From assembly GCA_963829725.1 (NCBI GenBank), contig CAWHJW010000012.1:186001-250000 (forward strand): DNA of 64,000 nucleotides, read 5' to 3'. The position numbers and the translations under genes were made by a program. The stretch comes from RYN-230 sp963829725. GTDB taxonomy: Bacteria > Actinomycetota > Actinomycetes > Streptosporangiales > Streptosporangiaceae. Numbering within the stretch: position 1 is the stretch's first letter; each line of letters begins with the position of its first letter. Positions 17,129-26,030 of this stretch are shown here, one piece after another. A model generated the notes under the pieces. The model was not told the origin of the DNA and made no database searches. It saw only the letters and a program-made list of their open reading frames with translations.

Positions 17129-18067
17129 TTAGTCGTGCGTGAAGCCCCAGTTGAGGATCTTGGTCGCGTCGCTGAAGCTCACTGACATCGTGGTCGGCGA
17201 GCTGTGCAGCACGACCCCGATCAGCGTGACGCCGTCCCGGCGCGCCTCGAAGAGCAGGCAGTCGCCGGCCGCCGGGGTGTTCCCGGTCTTGATCCCGATG
17301 ACGCCTGGGTAGCTGCCCAGCAGCAGGTTGGTGTTGTGCCAGGTGTAGGCGTGATGCAGCGGGCAGGCCGGGATGCGGTCGGTCTGCTGGTCCACGATGG
17401 CCCGGAACACCGCGGACTGCATCGCGTCCCGGCCCAGGGCGAGCAGGTTGGCCGGGGTGGAGTAGGTGGACCGCGCGGTCGGCCAGGGCAGCCCGTCGAA
17501 GTTCGAGAAATGGGTGCGCCAGAGGCCCAGCCGGGCGGCCTCCGCGTTCATCTTGGCGATGAACGCGGTCTGGCCCGGCCCGTAGGCCTGGGCCAGCGCA
17601 TAGGCGGCGTCGCAGCCGGATGGCAGCAGCAGGGCCTCGAGGAGGGCGTGCGCGGTGAGCCGGTCACCCGGGATCAGGCCGGCGTTGCTGGCGCCCCACG
17701 TGCGCACGTAGGCTCGGACCCCGGCCGGGATGGTGATCCGCTGGCTGAGATGCCCGGCCGTGATGACCACCAGGGCGGTCATCACCTTGGTGATGCTGGC
17801 CATGGGGCGTTCAACGTTGGGCTCACGGCCCCACAGCATCCGGCCGGTGCCCGCGTCCTCCAGCGCGGCGCCCTTGGCCTGCACCCCGCTGGGATGCGCG
17901 GGCGCGACCGGCGATGCGGTCGCGGTGGCGGTCGTCACCGGGGTGGCGGTCGGCGTGGCGGTCACCGGTCCCGCCGGCCGCGCCGCGGTTGCCGCCTGGA
18001 CCGCCACTGGTGTCAGGGTCAGGCCTCCGGCCAGGACGATCGCGCTGACTCGGGCAGGCAGGCGCAT
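17129..18067 (-). CDS. Secreted D-alanyl-D-alanine carboxypeptidase (PBP5-like)
   Basis: A 312-residue serine peptidase that trims the terminal D-Ala from peptidoglycan stem peptides. A signal peptide (MRLPARVSAIVLAGGLTLTP to about AQAATA, residue 28) is followed by a Thr/Ala/Pro-rich linker to about residue 60. The catalytic SxxK is Ser91-Ile-Thr-Lys94 in MASITKVMTA, the second motif is in GASNAGLIPGD, and the third is GIKTGNTPAAG. The C-terminal PBP5 beta domain and membrane anchor are missing, so it is probably released or wall-associated. It sits about 90 bases upstream of the MreB-like gene on the same strand. Confidence 0.92.
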   Translation of the reverse strand: MRLPARVSAIVLAGGLTLTPVAVQAATAARPAGPVTATPTATPVTTATATASPVAPAHPSGVQAKGAALEDAGTGRMLWGREPNVERPMASITKVMTALVVITAGHLSQRITIPAGVRAYVRTWGASNAGLIPGDRLTAHALLEALLLPSGCDAAYALAQAYGPGQTAFIAKMNAEAARLGLWRTHFSNFDGLPWPTARSTYSTPANLLALGRDAMQSAVFRAIVDQQTDRIPACPLHHAYTWHNTNLLLGSYPGVIGIKTGNTPAAGDCLLFEARRDGVTLIGVVLHSSPTTMSVSFSDATKILNWGFTHD

Positions 18068-18142
18068 GACTCCCCCGTCACGGTAGGCGGTAACCCCGGC
18101 AGCCTGTCAGGCGGCCGCCGCCCCGGGCAAGCGGAATGCAGA

Positions 18143-18694
18143 TCAGGGACGGGCGGGCCGGGATGCCTGCCGGACCCGGTAGGCGGCCACATTGGTCCGG
18201 TTCGCGCACGCGGTCCCGCAGAACCGCCGGGACCGGTTCTTGGACAGGTCAACGTGCACGTTGTCGCAGTCCGGCGCAGCGCACCGCCGCAGCCGGTCCA
18301 GCTGCCGGGCCCGGATGACGTCGGTGAAGGCCATCGCCGCTTCCACCGCCATCCGGTCGGCCAGCGGCGCCTCGGGGGGCGTCGCATGCAGGTGATAGTC
18401 CCAGCCGTCGTGCTTCACCAGCTGGGGCAGCGCGCGGGCCTCCCGGAGCAGGGTGTTGACCAGGTCCGCAGCCTCGTCCTCGGTCATCGACCACAGCCGC
18501 TCCAGCCGCGGCCGCAGCCCGCGGACGGCGTCCAGCTCCGCCTGGTCATGGGTGCGGGACCCGCTCCACCGCCAGGCAGCGACGAATGCGTCCAGCGCCG
18601 GGGTGCTGGCCAGCCGGTCGGCCTCGCCCCGGCCGGTGTTGACCAGCGCCGCCGCCGCCGTCAGGGCAACCTCGGTGTCATGGGCAAAGAGCAC
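18143..18694 (-). CDS. CGNR zinc-finger (ABATE domain) regulator
   Basis: A 183-residue actinobacterial protein. The N-terminal ABATE domain (EVALTAAAALVNT, about residues 8-110) precedes a C-terminal CGNR zinc finger. There Cys residues occur in RRCAAPDC and RRFCGTACANRTNVAAYR, with the CGNR signature modified to CANR. Members are thought to bind DNA as stress-responsive regulators. It is divergent from the EamA transporter about 100 bases away and may control it. The start ATG at 18694 is preceded by GAAAGGAG. Confidence 0.9.
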   Translation of the reverse strand: MLFAHDTEVALTAAAALVNTGRGEADRLASTPALDAFVAAWRWSGSRTHDQAELDAVRGLRPRLERLWSMTEDEAADLVNTLLREARALPQLVKHDGWDYHLHATPPEAPLADRMAVEAAMAFTDVIRARQLDRLRRCAAPDCDNVHVDLSKNRSRRFCGTACANRTNVAAYRVRQASRPARP

Positions 18695-18794
18695 CTTGAC
18701 TCCTTTCGGGCCGGCCCGCTACCGTCACTGGCGTAATCCTTTTTACCACTTACCCGGCCGCAGGGCCAGCTCGATCACCGACTGGAGCACGGCT

Positions 18795-19955
18795 GTGCCT
18801 GCCGCCCGCCCGCGCGCTCGCACCGGCCAGGGTGCCGGCCTCGGCCTGGCCGTGCTGTCCGCGGCCACGTTCGGTACCTCGGGCACATTCGCCTCGTCGC
18901 TGATCGGCGCCGGGTGGAGCCCGGCCGCGGCAGTGGGAAGCCGGATCGCCCTGTCGGCCGTGCTGCTCACCATCCCCGCCCTGATGCAGTTGCGCGGCCG
19001 GTGGGGACGGCTGCGGCAGCACGCGGTCCCGTCCGCCGCCTACGGCCTGATCGCGGTGGCCGGCTGCCAGCTGTGCTACTTCAACGCCGTGCAGCGGATG
19101 CCGGTCGGTGTCGCGCTGCTGCTGGAGTACCTCGGCGCGGTGCTGGTGGTCGGCTGGCTCTGGCTGCGGCACGGCCAGCGGCCCAGGCGGCTCACCGTGC
19201 TCGGCACGGCCCTGGCCATCACCGGACTGGCCCTGGTGCTGAACCTGGGCGGGCCGGCCCGGATCAACCCGGTGGGCGTGGTGTGGGGGCTGCTCGCCGC
19301 GGTCGGGCTGGCCATTTACTTCCTGCTGTCCGCAGGCACCTCGGCCCGCCCCGTCGCACGGGAGCCGCTGCCCCCGATCGTCATGGCCTGGGCCGGGATG
19401 TGCGTCGGCGCGGCCGCGCTCGGGCTGCTCGGCTGGGCCGGCCTGCTGCCGATGACGGCGTCGGCCGGGCCGGTGACGTTCCTGCGTTACCAGGTCAGCT
19501 GGCTGGTCCCGGTGACCGGGCTGGCCCTGGTCGCCGCGGTCATCGCCTACGTGGCCGGCATCGGCGCGGCCCGCCGGCTGGGGGCTAAGCTGGCGTCGTT
19601 CATTGGCATGGCCGAGGTGCTGTTCGCCATCCTGTTCGCCTGGCTGCTGCTCGGCCAGCTGCCCTCGGTGATCCAGTTCGCGGGCGGCGCGTTGATCCTG
19701 GCCGGGGTCACCGGGGTGCGGCTGGACGAGCTGCGCAGCCCGCCGGCGCCGGCCCGGGCCGCCAGTGCCCGCCCGGGCCGCGCGCTGGACGGGGGCGTGC
19801 TGGACGGGGGCGTGCCGGACGGGGGCGTGCCGGACGGGGGCGTGCCGGACGGGGGCGTGCCGGACGGGGACGTGCCGGACGGGGACGTCCGCGGCGGCAG
19901 CGCCCCGGACGGCGGCGGGCTGGGCGGGGGCCGCCAGGCGGAAGCGTTGCGTTAA
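18795..19955 (+). CDS. EamA-family DMT transporter with a repeat tail
   Basis: A 386-residue inner-membrane exporter of the drug/metabolite transporter superfamily, with two EamA repeats of five helices (about residues 20-150 and 165-310). Examples are the LGLAVLSAATFGTSGTFAS helix, VALLLEYLGAVLVVGWLW and the IGMAEVLFAILFAWLLLG helix. The group exports amino acids or small metabolites. The GTG start follows GGAG at 18784. After the last helix comes an unusual hydrophilic tail with seven DGGVP-type pentapeptides (19787-19891) and a Gly-rich end, absent from most relatives. It is divergent from the CGNR regulator. Confidence 0.9.
   Translation: MPAARPRARTGQGAGLGLAVLSAATFGTSGTFASSLIGAGWSPAAAVGSRIALSAVLLTIPALMQLRGRWGRLRQHAVPSAAYGLIAVAGCQLCYFNAVQRMPVGVALLLEYLGAVLVVGWLWLRHGQRPRRLTVLGTALAITGLALVLNLGGPARINPVGVVWGLLAAVGLAIYFLLSAGTSARPVAREPLPPIVMAWAGMCVGAAALGLLGWAGLLPMTASAGPVTFLRYQVSWLVPVTGLALVAAVIAYVAGIGAARRLGAKLASFIGMAEVLFAILFAWLLLGQLPSVIQFAGGALILAGVTGVRLDELRSPPAPARAASARPGRALDGGVLDGGVPDGGVPDGGVPDGGVPDGDVPDGDVRGGSAPDGGGLGGGRQAEALR
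19787..19891 (+). repeat. Seven tandem 15-bp units coding DGGVP
   Basis: The unit GGACGGGGGCGTGCC occurs seven times with little change, encoding DGGVL, DGGVP four times, then DGDVP and DGDVR. The near-identity at DNA level shows recent expansion inside the transporter tail. Confidence 0.95.
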
Positions 19956-20136
19956 GTATCTAAAGGCGGCCGGCCTGGCAGGAACTCCAGGTCGAGGCGG
20001 TCCAGCCGGTCCTGGCCGGCGATCAGCCCGATCTACGTGATCTTCCCGCCGGCCATGGTGAAGGCGACCGCTGCCTCGTCGGCGCGGAACTCCACGTCCG
20101 GGTCGAGCAGCGCCGCGAAGTCGCCGTCCCGGGCGC
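19952..20136 (-). pseudogene. C-terminal relic of an ECF sigma factor (SigJ-like)
   Basis: Translating the minus strand gives ARDGDFAALLDPDVEFRADE, then VAFTMAGGKIT, an in-frame stop, and IGLIAGQDRLDRLDLEFL. This matches the SnoaL-like C-terminal domain of SigJ-type ECF sigma factors (ARDGDF-ALL-LLDPDVVLRAD ... FTV-GGRI-EIDLIADPERL-LDL). About 50 residues between the two blocks are missing, and the whole sigma2/sigma4 region is absent. The fragment abuts the end of the next relic without a gap. Confidence 0.7.
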
Positions 20137-20683
20137 TTACGGCTTCAGGCCCACGCCGCCGTAGTTGGACAGCTCACTGGTGCGCCCCAGATCCGCGGCG
20201 CCAGGCCGCCACCGGTGCAGTTGCACCAGGCCCGGCGGCACCGGCCGGCCGAAGTCCAGGGAGCGGGCCGCCCTCCAGGAGGATCCTGCCGGTGTCGCGC
20301 AGATCCCCGTCGATGTAGTTGGTCGCGCCTTCGGGGCTGCTGGTGAGCAGGGCACGGGCGTGCGCGAGGACGATCGGGTCGTTGTCCACGTACACCACCC
20401 GCGACTCGGCTGCCATGCGCTGGGCCACCTCGTGGGTGTTGTTGGCCGAGGGCAGGCCGGTGCCGATGTCGAGGAACTGCCGGATACCCGCCTCGGTCAC
20501 CAGGTAGTGCACCGCCCGGCCGAGGAACGCCCGCTGGGCCCGGACGCTGACCGTGATGCCCGGGAAGGCGGCCCGCACCTTCTCGGCCGCCTCGCGGTCG
20601 GCCTCGTAGTTGCCCTTGCCGCCCAGCCAGAAGTTGCACACACGGGCAATGTGCGGGACGTTCGTGTCCAGCGAGGCGACCAC
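20137..20683 (-). pseudogene. Decayed DUF574-type SAM methyltransferase
   Basis: The N-terminal 130 residues are typical of the abundant actinobacterial SAM-dependent methyltransferase (DUF574) family: ASLDTNVPHIARVCNFWLGG, FLGRAVHYL, IRQFLDIGTGLPSANNTHEV, VVYVDNDPIVLAHARALL and YIDGDLRDT. After GRILLEGG the frame is lost. Another frame supplies LDFGRPV fused directly to PGLVQLHRW and then ELSNYGGVGLKP, the normal end of the family. About 80 residues between those blocks are deleted, in addition to the frame change, so the product is dead. Confidence 0.85.
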
Positions 20684-20749
20684 GCCGCCTGGCTCCAGGC
20701 CACCATCAGCGGCCCGCCTTCCCGGAAGTGAATGTGCTACCGGTCAGTT

Positions 20750-22267
20750 CTACCTGACTCGCTGCGGGCCGCCCGCGCCGATCCCGTTGTTAGGCGGGGA
20801 TACCTCGTGTGGGCCGGCGTGAGGCCGGGAGAAGCGCAGCACGCCGTCGTTGATCCGGCCGTAGCGGAGGGTCAGCACATCGTGGGCGTAGCTCATGCCG
20901 AGCCGCCACGGCGCCCGCGACCCGGCCCGCGGGAACTGGTCGATGGACCGGAGCACGTAGCCGGCCGAGAAGTCGAGCAAGGGCCGCTCGGTGATGCCCG
21001 GGTCGTCGTTGACCGGGACGCACGTGTCGTACCCGCGGGAGTCCAGGTAGCCCAGCAGCCGGCAGGTGAACTCGCTGACCAGGTCCGCCTTCAGCGTCCA
21101 AGACGCATTGGTGTAGCCGATGGTGAACGCGAGGTTCGGCACGCCGCTCAGCATCATGCCCTTGTAGGCCATGGTCTCGGGCAGGGTGACCTCCCGGCCG
21201 TCCACGACCAGCTGCGCGCCGCCGAAGGCCAGCAGCCGCAGGCCGGTCGCGGTCACCACGATGTCGGCCGCCAGATCCTCTCCGGACTCCATCCGCAGCC
21301 CCCGCGGGGTGAACCGGTCGATCCGGCCGGTGACCACCGAGGCCCGCCCGGCCCGGATGGCCTTGAACAGGTCGCCGTCGGGGACGAGGCACAAGCGCTG
21401 GTCCCAGGGGTTGTACACCGGGTTGAAATGGGTGTCCACGTCGTACCCGGGTGGCAGCTGCCTGATGGCCATGGCGCGGATCCAGTTCCGGACCAGGCGG
21501 GGCCGGCGGCGGCTGAGCTGGTAGATCACCGTGGCGATGAGCACGTTCTTCCAGCGCGTGGGGGGGTAGGCGCGGCGGGCGCCGAGCATCGCGCGCAGTC
21601 GGCTGGCGATGGGGTCCTCGGCGGGCAGCGTCAGGATGTAGCTGGGGGAGCGCTGCACCATCGTCACGTGGCCAGCGGTGGCGGCCAGAGCCGGCACCAG
21701 GGTCACCGCGGTGGCACCGCTGCCGATCACGACGACGCGCTGGCCCGCGTAATCCAGGTCCGCGGGCCAATGCTGCGGGTGCACGACCTGGCCACGGAAG
21801 TCCCCGAGGCCGGCGAACTCCGGCCGGTAACCCTCGTCGTACCGGTAGTAGCCGCTGCACATGAGCAGGAAGCCGCAGGTGATCTCGGTCGTCCCGGCGC
21901 CGTGCGCGGCCAGCACCGTCCACCGCGCATCCCCGCTCGACCAGGAGGCGCGGGTCACCCGGTGCCCGAACCGGATGTGCCCGCCGATCCCTGCCTCGGC
22001 CGCCGTGTCGCGGACGTAGTCCAGGATCGCGGGCCCGTCGGCGATCGCCCGGGCCTGCGTCCACGGGCGGAACCGGTAGCCGAGCGTGTGCATGTCCGAG
22101 TCCGACCGCACGCCGGGGTAGCGGAACAGGTCCCAGGTACCGCCGATGGTGTCCCGGGCCTCCAGGATCGTGTAGCTCTTGCCGGGGAACGCGGACTGCA
22201 GATGGTGCGCGGCGCCGATCCCGGACAGCCCGGCCCCGACGATCAGGACGTCAACGTGCTCGGTCAT
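20750..22267 (-). CDS. Baeyer-Villiger-type flavin monooxygenase
   Basis: A 505-residue FAD- and NADPH-dependent enzyme that inserts oxygen next to a ketone to form an ester or lactone. The FAD motif is VGAGLSGIGAA (about residue 10), the fingerprint is FRGQVVHPQHWP (family FxGxxxHxxxWP) and the NADPH motif is VIGSGATAVTLVPAL. GGTWDLFRYPGVRSDSDM is typical of the clade. It lies 30 bases downstream of an alpha/beta hydrolase on the same strand, so oxygenation and ester cleavage are encoded together. A TetR regulator diverges from the pair with two operators between (23277-23315). The substrate is a ketone of unknown nature. Confidence 0.92.
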   Translation of the reverse strand: MTEHVDVLIVGAGLSGIGAAHHLQSAFPGKSYTILEARDTIGGTWDLFRYPGVRSDSDMHTLGYRFRPWTQARAIADGPAILDYVRDTAAEAGIGGHIRFGHRVTRASWSSGDARWTVLAAHGAGTTEITCGFLLMCSGYYRYDEGYRPEFAGLGDFRGQVVHPQHWPADLDYAGQRVVVIGSGATAVTLVPALAATAGHVTMVQRSPSYILTLPAEDPIASRLRAMLGARRAYPPTRWKNVLIATVIYQLSRRRPRLVRNWIRAMAIRQLPPGYDVDTHFNPVYNPWDQRLCLVPDGDLFKAIRAGRASVVTGRIDRFTPRGLRMESGEDLAADIVVTATGLRLLAFGGAQLVVDGREVTLPETMAYKGMMLSGVPNLAFTIGYTNASWTLKADLVSEFTCRLLGYLDSRGYDTCVPVNDDPGITERPLLDFSAGYVLRSIDQFPRAGSRAPWRLGMSYAHDVLTLRYGRINDGVLRFSRPHAGPHEVSPPNNGIGAGGPQRVR

Positions 22268-22297
22268 CGGCGTGCCGCCGCCCGGCCGGCTATCGCC

Positions 22298-23209
22298 CTA
22301 CGCTTCCGCGGCACCGGGGCCCCGGGTGGCGGCCAGCGCGTCGCGGATGTGCCCGTCGATCAGGCCCACCAGGACGGGCCAGGCGCCGCGGGGCAGGTCG
22401 TGGCCCATCCCGGGCATCGTCACCAGCCGGGCGGCGCTGATCGCCTGCGCCGTGGCGGCCCCGCCGGTCGGGTGGACCATCCGGTCGCGGTCACCGTGGA
22501 TGACCAGCGTGGGCGCGGTCACCGCGCGCAGCTCGGCGGTCCGGTCGCCGGAGGCGAGGATGGCGGCGAGCTGGCGCTCGGAGCCGGCGTTGAACGGATC
22601 CCGGCTCCAGGCCTGCGTGGCCAGCGCGCGCACGGCCGCCGCGTCGAACGGGTACCCCGCCGAGCCGATGTGCGCGAAGATGCGGACCGCACCACCGACG
22701 TACTCAGCCTCGTTGCGCGGCCGCCGGGACAGCATGAGGCGCCAGGTCGACGGCGCCGGGCGCCCCACGCCCCGGGCGCCCGTGGTGGACATGACCGAGG
22801 TGAGCGACTGCACCCGCGCGGGGTAGCGGGCGGCGACGGTCTGAGCGATCATCCCGCCCATCGACACGCCGACCAGGTTGGCCGAGGGCAGGCCGAGCGC
22901 GTCGAGCAGCCCGGCGGTGTCCGCGGCCATGTCGGCCAGCTGGTACTGGCGCGGGTCCCAGCGCTTACGCAGCATGGCCAGCGGGCGCGGCGGCGGGAAG
23001 TCCAGGTGCGCCGACCGGCCGACGTCACGGTTGTCGAAGCGGGTGACGAGGTAACCGCGGCTGGTGAGCAGCTCGCAGAACTCGTCCGGCCAGCTGTGCA
23101 GCTGCATGCCGAGCCCGGCCACCAGCACCACCGGGATCCCGGCCGGATCACCCAGCTGCTCGTAGGCGAGCGAGATGCCGCGCCCGACGTCCGCGGTCTT
23201 CTCGGTCAT
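22298..23209 (-). CDS. Alpha/beta hydrolase (esterase-like)
   Basis: A 303-residue hydrolase starting at the ATG at 23209. VVLVAGLGMQLHSWPDEF is the oxyanion strand, VTRFDNRDVGRSAHLD follows, and the nucleophile elbow is LVGVSMGGMIAQ. The acid is probably in VIHGDRDRMVHPTGG, and the catalytic His is in MPGMGHDLP. The family cleaves esters, lactones and similar bonds. As first gene of a two-gene unit with the BVMO it should open the ester or lactone that enzyme makes, giving a two-step ketone-degradation module. Confidence 0.9.
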   Translation of the reverse strand: MTEKTADVGRGISLAYEQLGDPAGIPVVLVAGLGMQLHSWPDEFCELLTSRGYLVTRFDNRDVGRSAHLDFPPPRPLAMLRKRWDPRQYQLADMAADTAGLLDALGLPSANLVGVSMGGMIAQTVAARYPARVQSLTSVMSTTGARGVGRPAPSTWRLMLSRRPRNEAEYVGGAVRIFAHIGSAGYPFDAAAVRALATQAWSRDPFNAGSERQLAAILASGDRTAELRAVTAPTLVIHGDRDRMVHPTGGAATAQAISAARLVTMPGMGHDLPRGAWPVLVGLIDGHIRDALAATRGPGAAEA

Positions 23210-23276
23210 GCCGGCACCGCTACCGGTGCTGGCTGGTCCAAGCTCGCAGGGGTCACGGACGGTCCTCCAGATCACT

Positions 23277-23315
23277 GGTACGCACGTGTACCGGATAACG
23301 GTACGCCGGTGTACC
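23277..23315. promoter_or_regulatory. Two TetR operator half-palindromes GGTAC-N6-GTACC
   Basis: GGTACGCACGTGTACC (23277-23292) and GGTACGCCGGTGTACC (23300-23315) share the same arms and spacing. Their centres are 23 bases apart, about two helical turns. They lie between the divergent hydrolase/BVMO unit and the TetR gene, which suggests cooperative binding of two dimers and control of both directions. Confidence 0.8.
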
Positions 23316-23351
23316 ATCCTGGGCAAGACCGTCCCGCGCCGGAGGGATAGC

Positions 23352-23996
23352 GTGACCATCGTGACCGCCGCGCAGCCCTCGGTGACCAGACCGCAGCCCT
23401 CGGTGGCCGCCGGTGTGGCGGAGGGGCCTGCCGAGTTCCGGCGGCGGCTGCTGGGCGGCATGGCCGCGGCCATCCGGGAGCGTGGTTTCCGCGAGTCCAC
23501 GGTGGCCGACGTCGTCCGGCATGCCCGCACCTCGCGGCGGACCTTCTATGAGCACTTCTCCAGCAAGCAGGCGTGCTTCATCGCCCTGCTGCAGGAAGCC
23601 AACGCGGAGATGGTGCGCCGGGTCGCCGCCGCGGTCAACCCGCAGGCACCCTGGGACGCCCAGGTGCGCCAGGCGATCGAGGCCTGGATCGCCTGCGCGC
23701 AGTCCGACCCGGCTATCACGCTGAGCTGGATCCGGGAGATCTCGTCGCTCGGTGACGCCGCCCGGCAGGTGCAGCGCGAGTTGCTCGAGGCGTTCGTCGT
23801 GCTGGTCCAGCGGCTCACCGATACCCCGGAACTGCGGGCCGCGGGAATCGTGCCGCCGCCCCGGCCGTTCGCGGTCATGCTGCTCGGCGGGCTGCGCGAG
23901 CTCATCGCCACGACCGTCGAGGATGGCGGCGACATCGGGGACATCGCCGAGGCCGCCGTCCAGGCCACCCGGGCGATGCTCGGCCCGCGGGGCTGA
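23352..23996 (+). CDS. TetR-family regulator of the BVMO/hydrolase unit
   Basis: A 214-residue repressor. The GTG at 23352 is chosen because GGAGGG lies five bases upstream. The helix-turn-helix is STVADVVRHARTSRRTFYEH followed by FSSKQACF (about residues 46-75). The C-terminal ligand-binding domain is helical and typical of the family. It is divergent from the hydrolase and BVMO, with two matching operators in the gap, so it should repress both until a ketone or product binds. Confidence 0.92.
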   Translation: MTIVTAAQPSVTRPQPSVAAGVAEGPAEFRRRLLGGMAAAIRERGFRESTVADVVRHARTSRRTFYEHFSSKQACFIALLQEANAEMVRRVAAAVNPQAPWDAQVRQAIEAWIACAQSDPAITLSWIREISSLGDAARQVQRELLEAFVVLVQRLTDTPELRAAGIVPPPRPFAVMLLGGLRELIATTVEDGGDIGDIAEAAVQATRAMLGPRG

Positions 23997-24018
23997 GGCG
24001 CGCCTTGTATCAGGGCAC

Positions 24019-24591
24019 CGGGAAGGGGCTCTTCGAAGTTAACCTGGGTGGCGTGGCGGCCTGCTGACGGAGCGTAGCGACTAGGCAGGTCTGGCGTGTC
24101 GCTGCATGAGAGTGCCCGCGGCTTTCAAGATCATGGTTCTTTCCAGGGAAACATGATCAGCAGAGAGCTGCGGGCACGTGTGTCAGGATATGGCGTCGCG
24201 GCTGTTCGCGCTGGAGGGCGCGGAGGTCGCGGAGGTTGATGAGGAGCCCGGCGGCGGCCGGACGGTGTGGCTGGTGACGGCGGACCCGGCCGCGCGGGCA
24301 TGCCCGGCCTGCGGGACGGCATCGGCGCATGTCAGGGAGCGGGTGGTGACGCGGCCGGCTGATATCGGCTTTGGCCGGGACCGGGTCAGCCCGGAGCGAG
24401 AGCCTGAACAGGCTCGCGAAACTGGAAGCCCGGATGGCCTACTCGTTCCGCAACCCCGCCAACCAGCGCCGCCGGGTCCGGATCGCCTGCACCCGGGGTG
24501 CCCGGCGATCCCGGGCCGCCACACCGCGGCGATCACGTCAGGTAACCGGACGGCAACCAGACCCCGGTTAACTTCGAAGAGCCCGGGAAGG
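24019..24591 (+). mobile_element. Non-autonomous ISL3-type element with intact ends
   Basis: GGCTCTTCGAAGTTAACC (24027-24044) is repeated inverted and without mismatch at 24566-24583. The 8-base target duplication CGGGAAGG flanks it at 24019-24026 and 24584-24591, as expected for the ISL3 family. Inside, 24178 onward encodes the zinc-ribbon N-terminus of an ISL3 transposase (CPACGTASAHVRERVVTRPA). It jumps near 24365 to the family's last 50 residues (SLNRLAKLEARMAYSFRNPA). About 300 catalytic residues with the DDE motif are gone, so it could move only if an intact ISL3 copy supplies transposase. Confidence 0.92.
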
Positions 24592-24639
24592 GGGCGGCGA
24601 GCCGCGGCCTGCGGGCCGGCCGAGCCGGATACCGTCGCG

Positions 24640-25833
24640 TCATCGTGCTTCCCAGTCGATGTGGTAGCCGTAAAGCTGCCTGGAGTGCTTGCTGTTCGCG
24701 ATGAGCTTGAGGATGTGCGGCAGCATCGCATCGCGGAAGACGCGGCTGGCCCCGGTGGCCGCCTTGCTGTTGTTGACGCGCGCGGCTTGCCTGATGATCT
24801 GCTGCACTCGCGGGCGGCGGGAGCGCTCGAAGGCCGCGAAGGCCTGACCGGGGCCGGGGAGATCGCGCAGGTCCTTGGCCAGCTGCACCCCGTCTTCGAT
24901 GGAGAGCGAGGCCCCCTGCCCGGAGCTGGGCGACGGCGCGTGGGCGGCGTCGCCGATCACGATCATCCGGCCGGCGTGCCAGCGGGGCAGGTGAGCAAGG
25001 GTGTGGACCGGGCTTGCCCTCAATTCGTGCGTAGTGGCCTCGATAAGGCGCTTCGCCGGGCCGAAGTCGTCAGCAAACAGGCCGGTGAGCCGCCGCTTCC
25101 ATGCGCCGGTGCCGATGTGCGCGAGGGAGCCGCGGGCAGGCTCGTCGGGCCAGGGCACGTTGGCAAACCACCACACCTCACCGTCGGGGGCGAGGGCATA
25201 GCCGAAGAACGCCCGTTTGCCGAAGATCATGTGGTAGGTGCCAGGATCGGCCGCTACCGGCATCCCCCGGACGAAGCCTCCCAGGTTGATGAGTCCCGCA
25301 TAGGCCGGCGCGGGGGCGCTGGGGTCGATGATCCCGCGCACGGTGGAGTGGATCCCGTCGCAGCCGATCATGATGTCGGCGGTGGCGTCGCTGCCGTCGC
25401 CGAAACTCGCCTGTACTCTGCCGTCCATGTGGCGGGCTGCGGCGAGCCGCTTTCCGTACTCGACCTGGATCCCGCGGCTCCCGGCAGCGTCTCGCATGGC
25501 CCGGTACAGGTCGGCCCTCTTCAGGGTGTAGCCCGTGGTGCCGTCCTCCAGGGTCAGGCTCACCTCGGCCGCCCCGAGTGGCTTACCGGTGCCGCTCCAC
25601 AGCAGCGTGGCGGTGGTCGGGAAGCCGGCGGACGTCGCCGGGTCGTGCGCGCCCAGGGTGCGCAGCGCATCAACTCCGTTCGTCGCCAGGGTGAGAAAGC
25701 TCCCGGCCCCCGCGGCCGAGCCTGGGTGCTGCTCGTAGACAACGGAGTCGATGCCCGCCTTCTGCAGCGCCATCGCCACGGCGGGTCCCGCGATGCCAGA
25801 CCCGATGACCAGGGCTGTGCGTGGCCGAGTCAT
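24640..25833 (-). CDS. Class A FAD-dependent monooxygenase
   Basis: A 397-residue flavoprotein of the PHBH/UbiH fold that hydroxylates aromatic or polyketide-like substrates using NAD(P)H. The dinucleotide motif is ALVIGSGIAGPAVAMAL, the DG motif is MIGCDGIHSTVR, and the FAD-phosphate motif is VIGDAAHAPSPSSGQGASLS. All three family signatures are intact and the length is normal. It is divergent from a TetR regulator, with a palindromic operator at 25942-25961 in the shared promoter. The substrate is unknown; relatives often inactivate antibiotics or take part in secondary metabolism. Confidence 0.92.
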   Translation of the reverse strand: MTRPRTALVIGSGIAGPAVAMALQKAGIDSVVYEQHPGSAAGAGSFLTLATNGVDALRTLGAHDPATSAGFPTTATLLWSGTGKPLGAAEVSLTLEDGTTGYTLKRADLYRAMRDAAGSRGIQVEYGKRLAAARHMDGRVQASFGDGSDATADIMIGCDGIHSTVRGIIDPSAPAPAYAGLINLGGFVRGMPVAADPGTYHMIFGKRAFFGYALAPDGEVWWFANVPWPDEPARGSLAHIGTGAWKRRLTGLFADDFGPAKRLIEATTHELRASPVHTLAHLPRWHAGRMIVIGDAAHAPSPSSGQGASLSIEDGVQLAKDLRDLPGPGQAFAAFERSRRPRVQQIIRQAARVNNSKAATGASRVFRDAMLPHILKLIANSKHSRQLYGYHIDWEAR

Positions 25834-25941
25834 GATGTGCCTCCCGTCGTCCGCTGGGCCGGGCGCGCAGTGGGACAGGCTGAGCCCGGCCCCTGGCCCG
25901 CCGCCGGGCCCGCGGCGCGGGCGGGAACCGTGCCGACAGTG

Positions 25942-25961
25942 TCACTCAACCGTCTGAGTGA
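25942..25961. promoter_or_regulatory. TetR operator between monooxygenase and regulator
   Basis: TCACTCA-N6-TGAGTGA is a perfect 7-base-arm palindrome. A weaker copy with TGAGT and ACTCA arms follows (25973-25991), just before the TetR start. The placement suits joint repression of both genes. Confidence 0.8.
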
Positions 25962-26030
25962 TGTCAATCAAATGAGTGACACAGTTACTCAGGAATTTGA
26001 AAATCGTGCTGCCCCGGCTAGCATGAGGCG

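Noticed and set aside
20732..23350. An 872-residue plus-strand frame
   Set aside because: It lies entirely antisense to the BVMO and alpha/beta hydrolase, whose motifs are intact.
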